Source: an uncultured Caulobacterales bacterium
Lineage (GTDB): Bacteria > Pseudomonadota > Alphaproteobacteria > Caulobacterales > Caulobacteraceae
DNA length: 64,000 nt
Direction: 5' to 3'
NCBI GenBank assembly: GCA_903900155.1
Contig: CAIUMD010000060.1
Coordinates: 19,699-83,698, forward strand
Positions 1-8,934 of the stretch are shown piece by piece (positions within the stretch are counted from its first letter, which is position 1; every line of letters begins with the position of its first letter). Made by a program: the position numbers and the translations under genes. Under the pieces are notes generated by a model that did not search any database, was not told where the DNA came from, and worked only from the letters and a program-made list of their open reading frames with translations.

Positions 1-15
1 GCTCGCTTGCCGTGC

Positions 16-1308
16 TCACGCCGCGGATGGCTCTGCGGGCCTCTTTTCACCGCGCAGGACGCGCGACAAACGGTCGCGGTCCAGGGCGCCTTCCCAGCGC
101 GCGACGACCAGGGTGGCCACGCCGTTGCCGACCAGATTGGTCAGGGCCCGGCACTCGCTCATGAACCGGTCGACGCCGACCAGCACCGCCAGGGCCGCGA
201 TCGGGATGTCGGGCACGACCGCCAGGGTCGCGGCCAGGGTGATGAAGCCCGCGCCCGTGACGCCCGAGGCGCCCTTCGAGGTCAGCATGGCCACGCCCAG
301 CAGGGCCAACTCCTGGCCCAGGGTGATGTCGGTGTTGGTCGCCTGGGCCAGGAACAGGGTGGCCAGGGTCATGTAGATGTTGGTGCCGTCCAGGTTGAAG
401 CTGTAGCCGGTGGGGATGACCAGGCCGACGACAGAGCGCCGCGCGCCGGCGTTCTCCAGCTTCTCCATGATCTGGGGCAGCACGCTCTCGGACGAACTGG
501 TGCCCAGCACGATCAAGAGCTCCTCGCGGATATAGGCGAGAAAGCGCAGGATCGAGAAGCCGCTGGCCCAGGCGATCGTTCCCAGCACCACCAGCACGAA
601 CAGCAGCGAGGTGATGTAGAAGGTCGCCACCAGCGCCCCCAGCTGCATCAGCGCCCCGATCCCGTACTTGCCGATCGTGAAGCCCATGGCCCCGAACGCG
701 CCCAGCGGCGCCAGGCGGACCACGATGTGGATGACGCCGAAGAACAGCTTGGCCGCGTCCTCCAGCACATTGGCGACCTTGTCGCCGAAGTCGCCCAGCC
801 GCGTGCAGGCAAAGCCCGTCAGGATGGCGATGACCAGCACCTGCAAGAGGTTGCCCTCGGCGAAGGCGCTGAAGAAGGTGTCGGGGATCAGGTGCAGCAG
901 ATAGGGGATCAGCCCCTCGCCGTGCTTGGCCTTCTCGACATAGCCGGCGGCGATCGACGGATCCAGCGTGGCCGGATCGATGTTGAAGCCGTCGCCGGGC
1001 CGAAGGGTGCGCCCGACCACCAGGCCCAGGATCAAAGCCAGGGTCGAGACGACCTCGAAATAGAGCAGGGCCTTCACCCCCACACGCCCGAACGCCTTGA
1101 TGTCGCCCATCCGCGCGATGCCGCCGGCCACGGTGCAGAAGATCACCGGCGCGATGACCAGCTTGATCAGCTTGATGAAGGCGTCGCCCAGGGGCTTTAC
1201 CGCCACCCCGATCTTGGGCCACAGGGCGCCGACCAGGATCCCGAGCGCGATGGCGATCAGCACCTGGACATAGATCGATTTCAGATGCCGCACCGCGTTC
1301 GCCCCCAC
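16..1308 (-). CDS. dctA: C4-dicarboxylate/cation symporter DctA
   Basis: A 430-residue inner-membrane carrier of the dicarboxylate/amino acid:cation symporter (DAACS) family. It should import succinate, fumarate and malate with protons or sodium. Hydrophobic segments run along the whole protein. The family's serine-rich re-entrant loop is visible ([16 protein letters not shown]), as is the NLDGTNIYM motif that contributes to substrate and cation binding. The length is normal for DctA and the ATG start leaves an immediately hydrophobic N-terminus. The gene ends at the edge of the window, so its downstream partner is unseen. Upstream it is separated from the tRNA-Arg by under 80 bases. No dctBD-type regulator is adjacent. 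Confidence 0.93.
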   Translation of the reverse strand: MGANAVRHLKSIYVQVLIAIALGILVGALWPKIGVAVKPLGDAFIKLIKLVIAPVIFCTVAGGIARMGDIKAFGRVGVKALLYFEVVSTLALILGLVVGRTLRPGDGFNIDPATLDPSIAAGYVEKAKHGEGLIPYLLHLIPDTFFSAFAEGNLLQVLVIAILTGFACTRLGDFGDKVANVLEDAAKLFFGVIHIVVRLAPLGAFGAMGFTIGKYGIGALMQLGALVATFYITSLLFVLVVLGTIAWASGFSILRFLAYIREELLIVLGTSSSESVLPQIMEKLENAGARRSVVGLVIPTGYSFNLDGTNIYMTLATLFLAQATNTDITLGQELALLGVAMLTSKGASGVTGAGFITLAATLAVVPDIPIAALAVLVGVDRFMSECRALTNLVGNGVATLVVARWEGALDRDRLSRVLRGEKRPAEPSAA

Positions 1309-1385
1309 CTGCCCTTAAAGCTGTCGCAGGCGGGGTTCGCACGCCCGCCTTCTTGCGCTATTGACCCTGGCCCCGCGCGAAGCGT

Positions 1386-1462
1386 GGCCCGGTAGCTCAG
1401 CAGGATAGAGCAGCGCTTTCCTAAAGCGAAGGTCGGGGGTTCGAGTCCCTCCCGGGCCGCCA
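1386..1462 (+). tRNA. tRNA-Arg (anticodon CCU)
   Basis: A 77-base cloverleaf with encoded CCA. The acceptor arms GGCCCGG and CCGGGCC pair perfectly. The D arm is GCTC/GAGC, the anticodon loop is TTCCTAA (anticodon CCT, reading AGG), and the T arm has a TTCGAGT loop. Base pair 27-43 is a G/A mismatch, the only weak point. IS-derived sequence starts within a few bases of the CCA, so this tRNA borders an accessory island. Confidence 0.95.
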
Positions 1463-1467
1463 GTGTT

Positions 1468-1903
1468 GTGTTGGTGCAGCGCCGGAGGGACACGAGGGCG
1501 GCTCGAAAATTCCTCTAACGGCTGCTACGCCGCCAGTCGGTCGAACCCGAAACCATCACCACCGGTGGCTTGTCATCATACTCGGCGGCCCTGCGGGCGT
1601 TGGATTTGGAGCACCTTCATCGGCCAGGACGGCTCCGGGAGAACAATCGAGCCGAGAACTTCCACCTTCCGATCCGGCAGCGAGAGCGGAGGATGCAAGG
1701 TTTCAAAAGCCAGCCATCAGCCCAGCGCTTCCTGTCTACCCACGCCGCCGTCTACAACACTTTCTCCGTCCAGCGACATCTGATCAGCCGACCCAACCTT
1801 CGCCGTTTCCGCGCCGAGGCGCATGACGCCCGGGCGAAGGCCACGGCCTGAAAAGGTCAAGTATTGGCTCGCTTCAAATTGCGAAGATTAACCTGACAGC
1901 GCC
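1468..1903 (+). pseudogene. Decayed 3' fragment of IS6-like transposase
   Basis: From about 1468 this matches the second half of the intact transposase encoded at 2757-3446, in opposite orientation, and continues through the shared terminal sequence ending at 1903. Three changes mark it as dead. The 5' half is missing. A GAA codon has become TAA at 1516-1518. The second catalytic aspartate codon (GAT in the intact copy) is GGT at 1564-1566. The AENSHLP motif also reads AENFHLP. The remaining frame runs to the stop at 1849-1851. The non-coding tail 1852-1903 matches the intact copy's tail nearly base for base, so the copies probably diverged recently or were homogenised. Confidence 0.85.
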
Positions 1904-2014
1904 CGCCCAAGTATCCGACCTCCGCGCCCTGCCGCGACTAAAGAGATAACTCCGATCCACCTAGCAATTTCCACGGATAGGCCGGCGATATGTACCTAAA
2001 TTCACGGTTGGGTA

Positions 2015-2278
2015 TTAAGGTCTGCCGACAAGCACCCAGACAAAGCCGAGCCAGATAGCACTCGATATGGCATGCCCCACAACAATCCTGACGCCTGCGG
2101 GAATTGCAATTAGCGACATTATTATTGAAAGTATGGCATCAAAAACAAAATATGAAAACCATGTGGATGATAATTCATCACGTATGAAAGACATCGATAG
2201 GGAAAGTACTGCGGCACCCACCGAGCAAATGAAGCGATATCCTATACAATAGCGAAATATTTCAGACCAACTCAGCAT
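2015..2278 (-). CDS. Small three-helix membrane protein, possible immunity protein
   Basis: An 87-residue protein with about three hydrophobic segments (near residues 10-30, 38-65 and 68-84) and no enzymatic motif that I recognise. The ATG overlaps the TGA of the preceding reading frame as TGATG, which implies translational coupling. Base composition is far more AT-rich than the rest of the window, a sign of transfer. A short hydrophobic protein directly behind the C-terminal end of a toxin-like frame fits an immunity protein against a membrane-active effector. That role is inferred from position only. The in-frame GTG one codon earlier is the alternative start. Confidence 0.5.
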   Translation of the reverse strand: MLSWSEIFRYCIGYRFICSVGAAVLSLSMSFIRDELSSTWFSYFVFDAILSIIMSLIAIPAGVRIVVGHAISSAIWLGFVWVLVGRP

Positions 2279-2704
2279 CACTTCCCCGCAAACTTATCCT
2301 TGGCTTCCTGGCCGACATCCGCCGCCTTCTCATCAGTAGGCTGCAACGGCCGCAGCAAGGCCCGTTTTCGCGGTGGCAGGCATCATTTTCATCGCGCCGC
2401 TCTGCAAAACGCGGGCAGTGGCGTTACCTGCTTTCATTTGAAGCGCTCGCGCTTCGGCGCGGTTCACGGCACTCGCCGTGAGCCTACCGCCTGCAGCGCC
2501 GACGCCCTTGCTCACAGCACCGGCGACAACACCGGATTTCGCCCCCTGCGCTAGACCCTCTTTATGCTCAGCGGCAGACGCCGTCCCAGATGCCGCCCCC
2601 TCTCCGACGAGCGCAGCTCCTTTCGTAACGATAGATGCTGCCTTGATGGCCACGCCAGCCTTTTCGATCAACTGCCCCGCTCCCGCGCCGGTGGCACCGT
2701 CGAC
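2278..2704 (-). pseudogene. C-terminal remnant of an Ala/Gly-rich toxin-like protein, cut by IS and frameshifted
   Basis: One frame is open from the IS boundary at 2704 to a TGA at 2333-2335. It encodes a low-complexity Ala/Gly-rich helical stretch (for example KGAALVGEGAASGTASAAEH) and has no start codon of its own except an internal TTG. Immediately afterwards the +1 frame reads PTDEKAADVGQEAKDKFAGK and stops at 2278-2280, overlapping the start of the membrane protein. This suggests one gene that lost its N-terminal part to the IS element and then suffered a frameshift near 2345-2395. Such stretches occur near the C-terminal part of Rhs- or VgrG-linked effectors, but no toxin motif can be named. 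Confidence 0.4.
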
Positions 2705-3516
2705 GGCGCTGTCAGGTTAATCTTCGCAATTTGAAGCGAGCCAATACTTGATCTTTTCAGGCCGTGGCCTTCGCCCAGGCGTCATGCGTCTCGGCGCGGA
2801 AACGGCGAAGGTTGGGTCGGCTGATCAGATGTCGCTGGACGGAGAAGGTATTGTAGACGGCGGCGTGGGTAGACAGGAAGCGCTGGGCTGATGGCTGGCT
2901 TTTGAAACCCTGCATCCTCCGCTCTCGCTGCCGGATCGGAAGGTGGGAGTTCTCGGCTCGATTGTTCTCCCGGAGCCGTCCTGGCCGATGAAGGTGCTCC
3001 AAATCCAACGCCCGCAGGGCCGCCGAGTATGATGACAAGCCATCGGGGGTGATGGTTTCGGGTTCGACCGGCTGGCGGCGTAGCAGCCGTTCGAGGAATT
3101 TTCGAGTCGCCCTCGTGTCCCTGCGGCGCTGCACCAACAGCTCCAGAACCTCGCCTTCATCGTCGACCGCGCGCCAGAGGTACATGTGCTTGCCGCCGAT
3201 CCGGCAGACCACTTCGTCGAGATGCCAGCGTGGCGAAGGGGGGCGGAGCTTCTTCAAGCGCCTGGCGATGGCCGGTCCGAATTTCTTGGCCCAGCAACGG
3301 ATCGTCTCATAGCTGACCTCGATTCCGCGCTGGGCGAGGAGGCATTCGACGTCACGAAGGCTCAAGCTGAACCGGAAATAGAGCCAAACGGTATGTCGGA
3401 TGACGTCGGCCGGGAAGCGATGGCGCTTAAACGATAGCGGTTTCAAACTCAGTCTCCGCCAATGGGCTGGGCCGCACCATGATGCGAAGACCGGTTAGCG
3501 TTAGGCTGACAATCCC
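2705..3516 (-). mobile_element. Complete IS6-family-like insertion sequence
   Basis: About 812 bases from the terminal sequence GGCGCTGTCAGGTTAA (2705-2720) to an imperfect inverted counterpart ending at 3516 (GGGATTGTCAGCCTAA read on the minus strand). It contains one transposase gene, and the size fits the IS6 family. No 8-base target duplication is seen: the bases outside the two ends differ (CCGTCGAC and AATACATT). The element has therefore probably been involved in recombination with its inverted partner or in an adjacent deletion since insertion. The right end lies 17 bases from the end of the response-regulator gene. Confidence 0.75.
2757..3446 (-). CDS. IS6-family DDE transposase
   Basis: A 229-residue transposase. 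The N-terminal helix-turn-helix region (residues about 15-60) carries SYETIRCWAKKFGP. The DDE residues read as D77 (HLDEVV), D135 (TPDGLSSY) and E165 (NNRAENSHLP), with the family's RRRDTRATRKFL segment between the two aspartates. The length matches the family, and no frameshift or stop is visible, so it may still be active. The C-terminal half is duplicated in inactivated form at 1468-1851. Confidence 0.9.
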   Translation of the reverse strand: MKPLSFKRHRFPADVIRHTVWLYFRFSLSLRDVECLLAQRGIEVSYETIRCWAKKFGPAIARRLKKLRPPSPRWHLDEVVCRIGGKHMYLWRAVDDEGEVLELLVQRRRDTRATRKFLERLLRRQPVEPETITPDGLSSYSAALRALDLEHLHRPGRLRENNRAENSHLPIRQRERRMQGFKSQPSAQRFLSTHAAVYNTFSVQRHLISRPNLRRFRAETHDAWAKATA

Positions 3517-3533
3517 AATACATTGGCCTCCCC

Positions 3534-4100
3534 CTAAAGAATCCACGCGCTCTTAGCTCGGGCTACGGCGTCGGTTCGGTTGATGGCGCCCAGTTCTTCC
3601 GTCAGGCGGGCCACGTGTATCTTCACCGTCGAGGGAGAGATCGTAAGTTTCTGGGCGATCTGCTTGTTGGACATGCCCTCGGCCATCAGTCGCAGGACTT
3701 GTAGCTGGCGCGGCGGCAGGGCCTTGAGTTCCAGCGCCCGGATACCCTGAACCCGCGCGCGGATCGTCTCTATGAGCGTTGCCGGTTCAGCGTTCTTGAA
3801 GCAGATCGCGGCGACGCCGAAATTGCGCACGGCTTCGAGTAGTCCGGCGTCGTCGACGCCCGTATTGACGACCAATGTGGCCTTGGGCGCTCTGGCGCGA
3901 AGGGTCGCCAAGCCTTCGAGCGGCTCACTCCCCGGCATCGAGAGATCGACAAGGCAAAAATCGGGCCCTCGCTGCGCCAGCGCCCAGGCCGAAGGATAGT
4001 CGCCAGCTTCGTCAAGTTCGAGATGGGGCCAGCGGCCACGCATCGCCGATACGAGGGCCGCGCGCATCAGCGGGTGATCGTCGCAGATCAGGCCGCGCAT
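3534..4100 (-). CDS. Response regulator, NarL/LuxR type
   Basis: A 188-residue regulator. The receiver domain (residues 1-115) has the acidic pair D7/D8, phospho-acceptor D52 (LVDLSMPG), T80 and K102. The C-terminal LuxR helix-turn-helix (about 125-185) contains LPPRQLQVLRLMAEGMSNKQ. It should bind DNA when phosphorylated by the kinase whose 3' end it overlaps by 13 bases, so the two are co-translated. The IS element inserted just behind its stop codon. The nearest plausible target is the secreted RTX protease-like gene divergent from the operon, an inference from position only. Confidence 0.9.
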   Translation of the reverse strand: MRGLICDDHPLMRAALVSAMRGRWPHLELDEAGDYPSAWALAQRGPDFCLVDLSMPGSEPLEGLATLRARAPKATLVVNTGVDDAGLLEAVRNFGVAAICFKNAEPATLIETIRARVQGIRALELKALPPRQLQVLRLMAEGMSNKQIAQKLTISPSTVKIHVARLTEELGAINRTDAVARAKSAWIL

Positions 4101-5428
4101 TTTGACGCGTCGACGGCGGGTTCGACCGAAAGCCGGATATAGAAGGCCGCCCCCTTCGATGCGGTCTGTTTCACGCCGCAGGTTCCGCCCATGAGCGCCG
4201 CCAGTCCTCGCGTGGCGGCCAGGCCCAGGCCAAAGCCGCCGGCGGCGCCGACGCGGCTGCCCTGTTCGAAGGGCAAGAAGAGGCGCGTTTCGTCTTCAAG
4301 ATCAAAATGAGTTCCATCGTCGATCACCCACAGGACCACCTGCCCGGCTTTTCGCCGCGCGCCGATCAGCACCCGTGCGCCGCCGGAGTGGCGGATAGCG
4401 TTCGACACCAGATTCTCCACGGCGCGGCCTAAGAGATCCAGGTCGGCGTGCAGCGCAATGCGCGCGCCCGCGAACGACAGCCGGATTTGCTCCGCGCTCG
4501 CCGCCGAGGCCTGGGTCAGCCTTACGCGGTCGAAGATCTCACCGGCGGCCACGCGCCTCCATTTGGGCTTCAACGCCCGGCCTTCCAGCCGCAGGTGCTG
4601 CAGCATCGCCTCGACGAGGCTTCGCGCGACGCCCAGAGACCGCTTGGCGTTGTCGAGCGAGAGAGACTGTTCGCGCTGGGCCCGTCCCGGCCGAACGCCG
4701 TCGAGAAACAGCGCCGCCGCCTGCAGGGGCTGTTGCAGGTCGTGCGACGCGGCCCGGATGAAATGGGTCTTGGCGTCGCGCTCACGCTCGAGTTCGACCA
4801 GGGCTTGGGCAAGCTCGCGACGCGAGGCGTCCGCCATCGCCTGGGCCCTGGCCGCCTTGACGACGGCCTCGCGTACGAAGCGCCGGATGGCGATCAGCGT
4901 CGCCCCGAACAGGACGAGGAAGAGGCTCAATTGCAGGAAATAGGGCGGCCGCTCGACCATGAGCCAGGCCGTCAGCGATCCCAGCACCAGCAGGACCGCC
5001 GAACGCAGGACCTGGGTGGCCTCGGTCGCGGCGGCGAACTGGATGATCAGGAACCAAGCGCAGAGGACCAGCAACATCGCCCGCAGGTCCGGGTCGGAAA
5101 CCGGCAGGAAGACCCAGACGCTGGCGGCCGTCGCCAGGTTGCAGAGCCACATGATGACCTTGGCGCCCGGAATCCAGGTCCGCAGGATCGCCTCGTCCGA
5201 GGGCGGCTTGGAGCGAAAAACGATCCACGCCGCCAGCCAGCCGACCAGCACCGCCGACATCGCGCAGACCCACAGCGCAAAGCCGGTCTTTTCGGCGCGA
5301 TGAACGAACTGGAGCGCGAGAAAGGCGGTCACGGCCAGCAGGCCGAACCAGGCCGCGATGCTGCCCTTCAGCTCGGCCCTGACTTCATGGGCGAGAACCT
5401 GATCTCGAACAACCCGATCCACTGACAC
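4088..5428 (-). CDS. Membrane sensor histidine kinase
   Basis: From GTG 5428 this is a 446-residue kinase with about six hydrophobic segments in its N-terminal 200 residues and no obvious extracellular sensor domain. A coiled linker precedes the H-box ASHDLQQPLQAAAL. The N-box (ENLVSNAIRHS) and G-box (GGFGLGLAATRGLA) of the ATPase domain are intact. The DLQQPL H-box is typical of kinases that partner LuxR-type regulators, matching the overlapping downstream gene. The frame stays open upstream to 5599, but that stretch looks non-coding. GTG 5428 has a GAGG-like ribosome site, and GTG 5422 is an alternative. Confidence 0.87.
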   Translation of the reverse strand: MSVDRVVRDQVLAHEVRAELKGSIAAWFGLLAVTAFLALQFVHRAEKTGFALWVCAMSAVLVGWLAAWIVFRSKPPSDEAILRTWIPGAKVIMWLCNLATAASVWVFLPVSDPDLRAMLLVLCAWFLIIQFAAATEATQVLRSAVLLVLGSLTAWLMVERPPYFLQLSLFLVLFGATLIAIRRFVREAVVKAARAQAMADASRRELAQALVELERERDAKTHFIRAASHDLQQPLQAAALFLDGVRPGRAQREQSLSLDNAKRSLGVARSLVEAMLQHLRLEGRALKPKWRRVAAGEIFDRVRLTQASAASAEQIRLSFAGARIALHADLDLLGRAVENLVSNAIRHSGGARVLIGARRKAGQVVLWVIDDGTHFDLEDETRLFLPFEQGSRVGAAGGFGLGLAATRGLAALMGGTCGVKQTASKGAAFYIRLSVEPAVDASKCAA

Positions 5429-5640
5429 CAAAGACGCCCCCTCGTCCCGCAGGACGATCGGTGGGCCACAAGGGACTGTCAAGCACGGGCGGCCAGGTCG
5501 GCAAGTAGACCAGATGGCTGACTTGTGGGGCTCGCCTCGCCTTCGAATAAGTGGGCGGCGTCCTGTGACCCGATCTTCGGGGTGGCCCGCGTGATCCACG
5601 CGGCGCCAAGTCCAAATGCTGCGGGGCGGGAGGGTGAACC

Positions 5641-8600
5641 ATGCCGGCAGTGATCGCCTCGACGCTCGACGACGCCACGATCGCCAAGTTTATCGCCGAA
5701 CTGCGCGACAGCGATGCGGAATATGCGCTTTCGACCTATGTCGAGCTGCGCTCCGACCGCGGCTATATCAAGCTCGACGGGACGGAATTTGGCGGTTTCG
5801 ACGCGACCGGTCCCTCGTCCGGCACGATCACCAAGATCCTCTGGCAGTCCACGGTCGGCGCCTTTCAGGTCTCCAGCATCGTGATCTCGGCCAACAGCCT
5901 GAAGACGGCGGTGATCGCGCAGGATACGGCGGCGGTGAGCAACCTGCTGTTCGGGCGCAACGACAAGATCGACGGCTCGGATGGGAACAACGTCCTCTAT
6001 GGCTACGCCGGCAACGACCTGATCTCCGGCTATCAGGGCGACGACAAGCTGTACGGCGGGGACGGTAACGACTCGCTGGACGGCGGGCTGGGCAACGACA
6101 CTCTGATCGGCGGGGCCGGCGACGACATTCTGCACGGCAACAACGGCGACGACTACATGGACGGTGGCGATGGCGTCGACGCCGTCACCTTCAACTGGCT
6201 GGGCGCCACGACCGGCGTGACGCTGGACCTGAAGGTCACCGGTCCCCAGAACACCGGCCACGGCCTGGACACCATCCTCAATGTCGAGAACGCGGAAGGG
6301 ACCCGGTTCGACGACGTCATCCACGGCACCAACGCGGCCAACATCCTCTCGGCCGGCTCCGCGGGGAATGACAAGCTCTACGGTTACGGCGGCGACGACA
6401 CCCTCCTCGTTCCCATGATCGCCAACGCCGTCATCGACGGCGGCGGGGGCGTCGACACGCTCAGCCTGGCGGGCGCGGTGCGCGAGTGGACCGTCGATCT
6501 CAGCAAAACCCAGGCGCAGGTCGTCGGCACTGGCTTCAACCCGCTGTACGCCGATCTCAAGGCCACCATCACCGGTATCGAGAACCTGGACGGGGGCCCT
6601 TATGGCGACACGTTGAAGGCCGCGCCGGGCGGCTCGCGCATCCGCGGCGGGGCGGGCAACGATCTCATCTACGGGGCCGACGGCGCCGACACCCTCGAGG
6701 GCAACGCCGGCGACGATGAGATCGATGGCGGCGGCGGGTTCGACGTGGCCGTCTACAACGGCAAGACCGCCGACTACACCGTGACCGACCTGGGCGGCGG
6801 GTCCTGGATCGTCAAGGACAACCGGGCAGGCTCGCCCGAGGGCACGGACAAGCTCTTCGGCATCGAGGTCCTGCGGTTCTCCGATTCCGGCGCCTTGCCG
6901 ATCGTGGCCACGCTCACCTCGACACCCTCGACCATCGCCAACGGGGCCCAGGGCACGGTGAAGTTCACGATCACGCTGAACGTCGCCGCCGACCAGGACC
7001 TGACCTTCTACATCCGCCCCAACCAGTGGAAGCAGGGCGAGAAGCCGCCGGTCACCTATCAGTACAAGACCGATTGGACCTTGGAAGGCGCCCAATCGGA
7101 CTACACCTACAACCCCGCCCTGGACGCCGGGGTCATCCGCTTCACCAAGGGCCAGCAGACCAAGACCTTCGAGATTAACATCCCGAAGTCGGAATTCACG
7201 ATCGGCTCGGGCAGGGACACTTTCCAGATCGCCCTGGAGAGCGCCGCCTCCAATCCCAGCCACGTCTCGGTCTCCAAGGAGGCCAGCTCGGCCACCGGCG
7301 TGGTCAACCATCCCGACGCGCCGGCCGCCCGCCTGGCGCTGAGCTACAGCGGCGATTTCGGCGCCGACTGGACCAAGTACAAGGCGCTGTTCGAGGCCGA
7401 CCTGCAGGCGGCTATGGCCCGGGTCGTGGAAGCCCTGCCCAAGGACCTGCAAGGCGTGACGGTGCAGATCCAGGCCACGAGCTTCAGCGGAGAGATCGCA
7501 AACACCCTGGCCGCCGCGGCCCCGCACACGGTCCTGGGCTGGTTCAAGCCGCCTGGGACAGAATGGCTGCCCAGCTGGGTGGCCCTGCCCGAAGCTCTGG
7601 CCCGCTATACGACCGGTAAGGACGCCGACCCGGCTAGGGCCGACATCATCCTCAACATCGATCCGAGCAGGATGCTGCGGTTCTACGGCGGCGAGCCGGA
7701 CGTCAAGGGCTCGGAGAAGGCCTTCGGCACGGTCGACGCCCAGACCGTACTGGCCCACGAACTGCTGCATGGCCTGGGGTATGGCGCGTACATCCCTAAT
7801 GAGGCCAACCTGACGCCGTGGCGCGTGATCCTGGACAAGACCAACAACGTCATCGTCCGGGACGCGGACGGCAAGCCTATCGTTCTCGGCAACGGCTCTG
7901 TCGACCTCGGCAAGGGCCTCGTCGTACCGGCCATCGGCGCAGATTACGGCCACCTGGCGGCCAACAACTCGCTGATGCGCCCCAACAACGTCGGCCCGCA
8001 GAACATCTCCGCGCTGGACGAGGCCGTCCTCAAGCTGATCGGCTACTCGCCGGACGCCTTGGTCAATGTCGGCCTGCTGCCCAAGGCGGTCCAGGACGCC
8101 TGGCAGAACCTGCTTCGCGGCGCGGCCTTCTCCGACATGTTCGACCTGTTCGGTTCATTCAGCGGCGGCTCCGCGCCGGCGCCGGAAGGCGCGGCGGCCC
8201 TGGCCGCTCCAACGCTCACAACGACCGAGATCATCGCCGAGCTGGTCAAGCGCGCCGACGCAACGACCTCGGTCGCGACCCTGAGCTACCAGTTCTTCAC
8301 GGGCAAGATCCCATCGGAAGCCGGGATCGACTACCTGGTCTCCCCCTTCGGGCCCAACCCCAACAACCTGAATGCCCAGTACTATCAGAGCTTCAGCCTG
8401 GAGAACCGCTACATCAACTTCGCGGTCAACCTGGGCAAGGTCGGCGAGGGACACGCCAAGTTCGAGGCCGCATACGGCGAATTGACGCTCTTCCAGGCGA
8501 CGAAAAAGGCCTATGAGGAGATTTTCGGCCTGGCCCCGACCGACGCCAAGGTGGCGGCTCTGCTGGAGCCCGCCTTCGTGATCGCCGGCCGTACCATGAC

Positions 8601-8820
8601 CCGGGCGCAATATTTCGAGGCTTACGGCGCCGATGGCCCCACCGGGATCGGGACCAAGGCGGCCATGGTCGGCTGGCTGCTCGCCGAGGCCGAGAAGGCC
8701 GACATCGGCCAGTACGCCCTCTCCAACGCAGCGTTCCTGACCGACCTGGCCGATGGCGCCAGCTTCGCTATCGATCTGATCGGCGTCTATGGGCGGGCAT
8801 CATACGACTTCGGGGGCTAG
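5641..8820 (+). CDS. Secreted RTX-repeat metalloprotease-like protein with RsaA-like C-terminal anchor domain
   Basis: A 1059-residue protein behind the ribosome site GGGAGGG. After an unknown N-terminus come three blocks of RTX nonapeptides (GGxGxDxLx, about residues 110-180, 239-255 and 331-367) that should bind calcium. A Calx-beta-like segment follows (about 420-560). Next is a zinc-protease-like core with HELLHGLGYG (H706, E707, H710) and a later H771 before NSLMRP, resembling a third ligand and a Met-turn. Residues about 861-1059 resemble, from memory, the N-terminal domain of the Caulobacter S-layer protein RsaA (SYQFFTGK, ENRYINFAVNL). There is no Sec signal peptide, so type I secretion is likely. 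RsaA's N-terminus binds LPS O-antigen, so surface retention is inferred. Confidence 0.85.
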   Translation: MPAVIASTLDDATIAKFIAELRDSDAEYALSTYVELRSDRGYIKLDGTEFGGFDATGPSSGTITKILWQSTVGAFQVSSIVISANSLKTAVIAQDTAAVSNLLFGRNDKIDGSDGNNVLYGYAGNDLISGYQGDDKLYGGDGNDSLDGGLGNDTLIGGAGDDILHGNNGDDYMDGGDGVDAVTFNWLGATTGVTLDLKVTGPQNTGHGLDTILNVENAEGTRFDDVIHGTNAANILSAGSAGNDKLYGYGGDDTLLVPMIANAVIDGGGGVDTLSLAGAVREWTVDLSKTQAQVVGTGFNPLYADLKATITGIENLDGGPYGDTLKAAPGGSRIRGGAGNDLIYGADGADTLEGNAGDDEIDGGGGFDVAVYNGKTADYTVTDLGGGSWIVKDNRAGSPEGTDKLFGIEVLRFSDSGALPIVATLTSTPSTIANGAQGTVKFTITLNVAADQDLTFYIRPNQWKQGEKPPVTYQYKTDWTLEGAQSDYTYNPALDAGVIRFTKGQQTKTFEINIPKSEFTIGSGRDTFQIALESAASNPSHVSVSKEASSATGVVNHPDAPAARLALSYSGDFGADWTKYKALFEADLQAAMARVVEALPKDLQGVTVQIQATSFSGEIANTLAAAAPHTVLGWFKPPGTEWLPSWVALPEALARYTTGKDADPARADIILNIDPSRMLRFYGGEPDVKGSEKAFGTVDAQTVLAHELLHGLGYGAYIPNEANLTPWRVILDKTNNVIVRDADGKPIVLGNGSVDLGKGLVVPAIGADYGHLAANNSLMRPNNVGPQNISALDEAVLKLIGYSPDALVNVGLLPKAVQDAWQNLLRGAAFSDMFDLFGSFSGGSAPAPEGAAALAAPTLTTTEIIAELVKRADATTSVATLSYQFFTGKIPSEAGIDYLVSPFGPNPNNLNAQYYQSFSLENRYINFAVNLGKVGEGHAKFEAAYGELTLFQATKKAYEEIFGLAPTDAKVAALLEPAFVIAGRTMTRAQYFEAYGADGPTGIGTKAAMVGWLLAEAEKADIGQYALSNAAFLTDLADGASFAIDLIGVYGRASYDFGG

Positions 8821-8934
8821 AAGGGGATCAATCCCATCTGATCCACCGCTCGACCCTTCGCCGGCTTCGCGGCGAAGCTCTGCGGGTCTGGAGCGAGGCG
8901 GTCGCGTTCCCAGGGTTAACCCGACGACGCTGGA

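Larger units (their letters stand above)
1463..3533. mobile_element. Small accessory island at tRNA-Arg: inverted IS6-like copies around toxin-like cargo
   Basis: Everything between the tRNA-Arg CCA and the response-regulator gene looks foreign. A decayed 3' fragment of an IS6-like transposase (plus strand) and a complete copy (minus strand) face away from each other and end in the same inverted-repeat sequence. They enclose about 800 bases (1904-2704) holding a truncated Ala/Gly-rich reading frame and a small membrane protein. The part around 1950-2280 is clearly more AT-rich than the flanks. No integrase is present and I see no convincing repeat of the tRNA 3' end on the far side, so IS-mediated rearrangement is better supported than a classic integrative element. 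Confidence 0.6.

Noticed and set aside
3466..3480. GGGCCGCACCA as an attachment-site copy of the tRNA-Arg end
   Set aside because: It matches only a few bases of the tRNA end and lies inside the IS element, and no integrase is present.
5428..5599. Extended N-terminus of the histidine kinase 4088-5428
   Set aside because: The residues are Arg/Pro-rich and cysteine-bearing without hydrophobic pattern, while GTG 5428 has a ribosome site in front of the first helix.
5479..7953. An 824-codon minus-strand frame inside the RTX gene
   Set aside because: Same cause: it follows the third-position GC of the real gene and has no motif or start signal.
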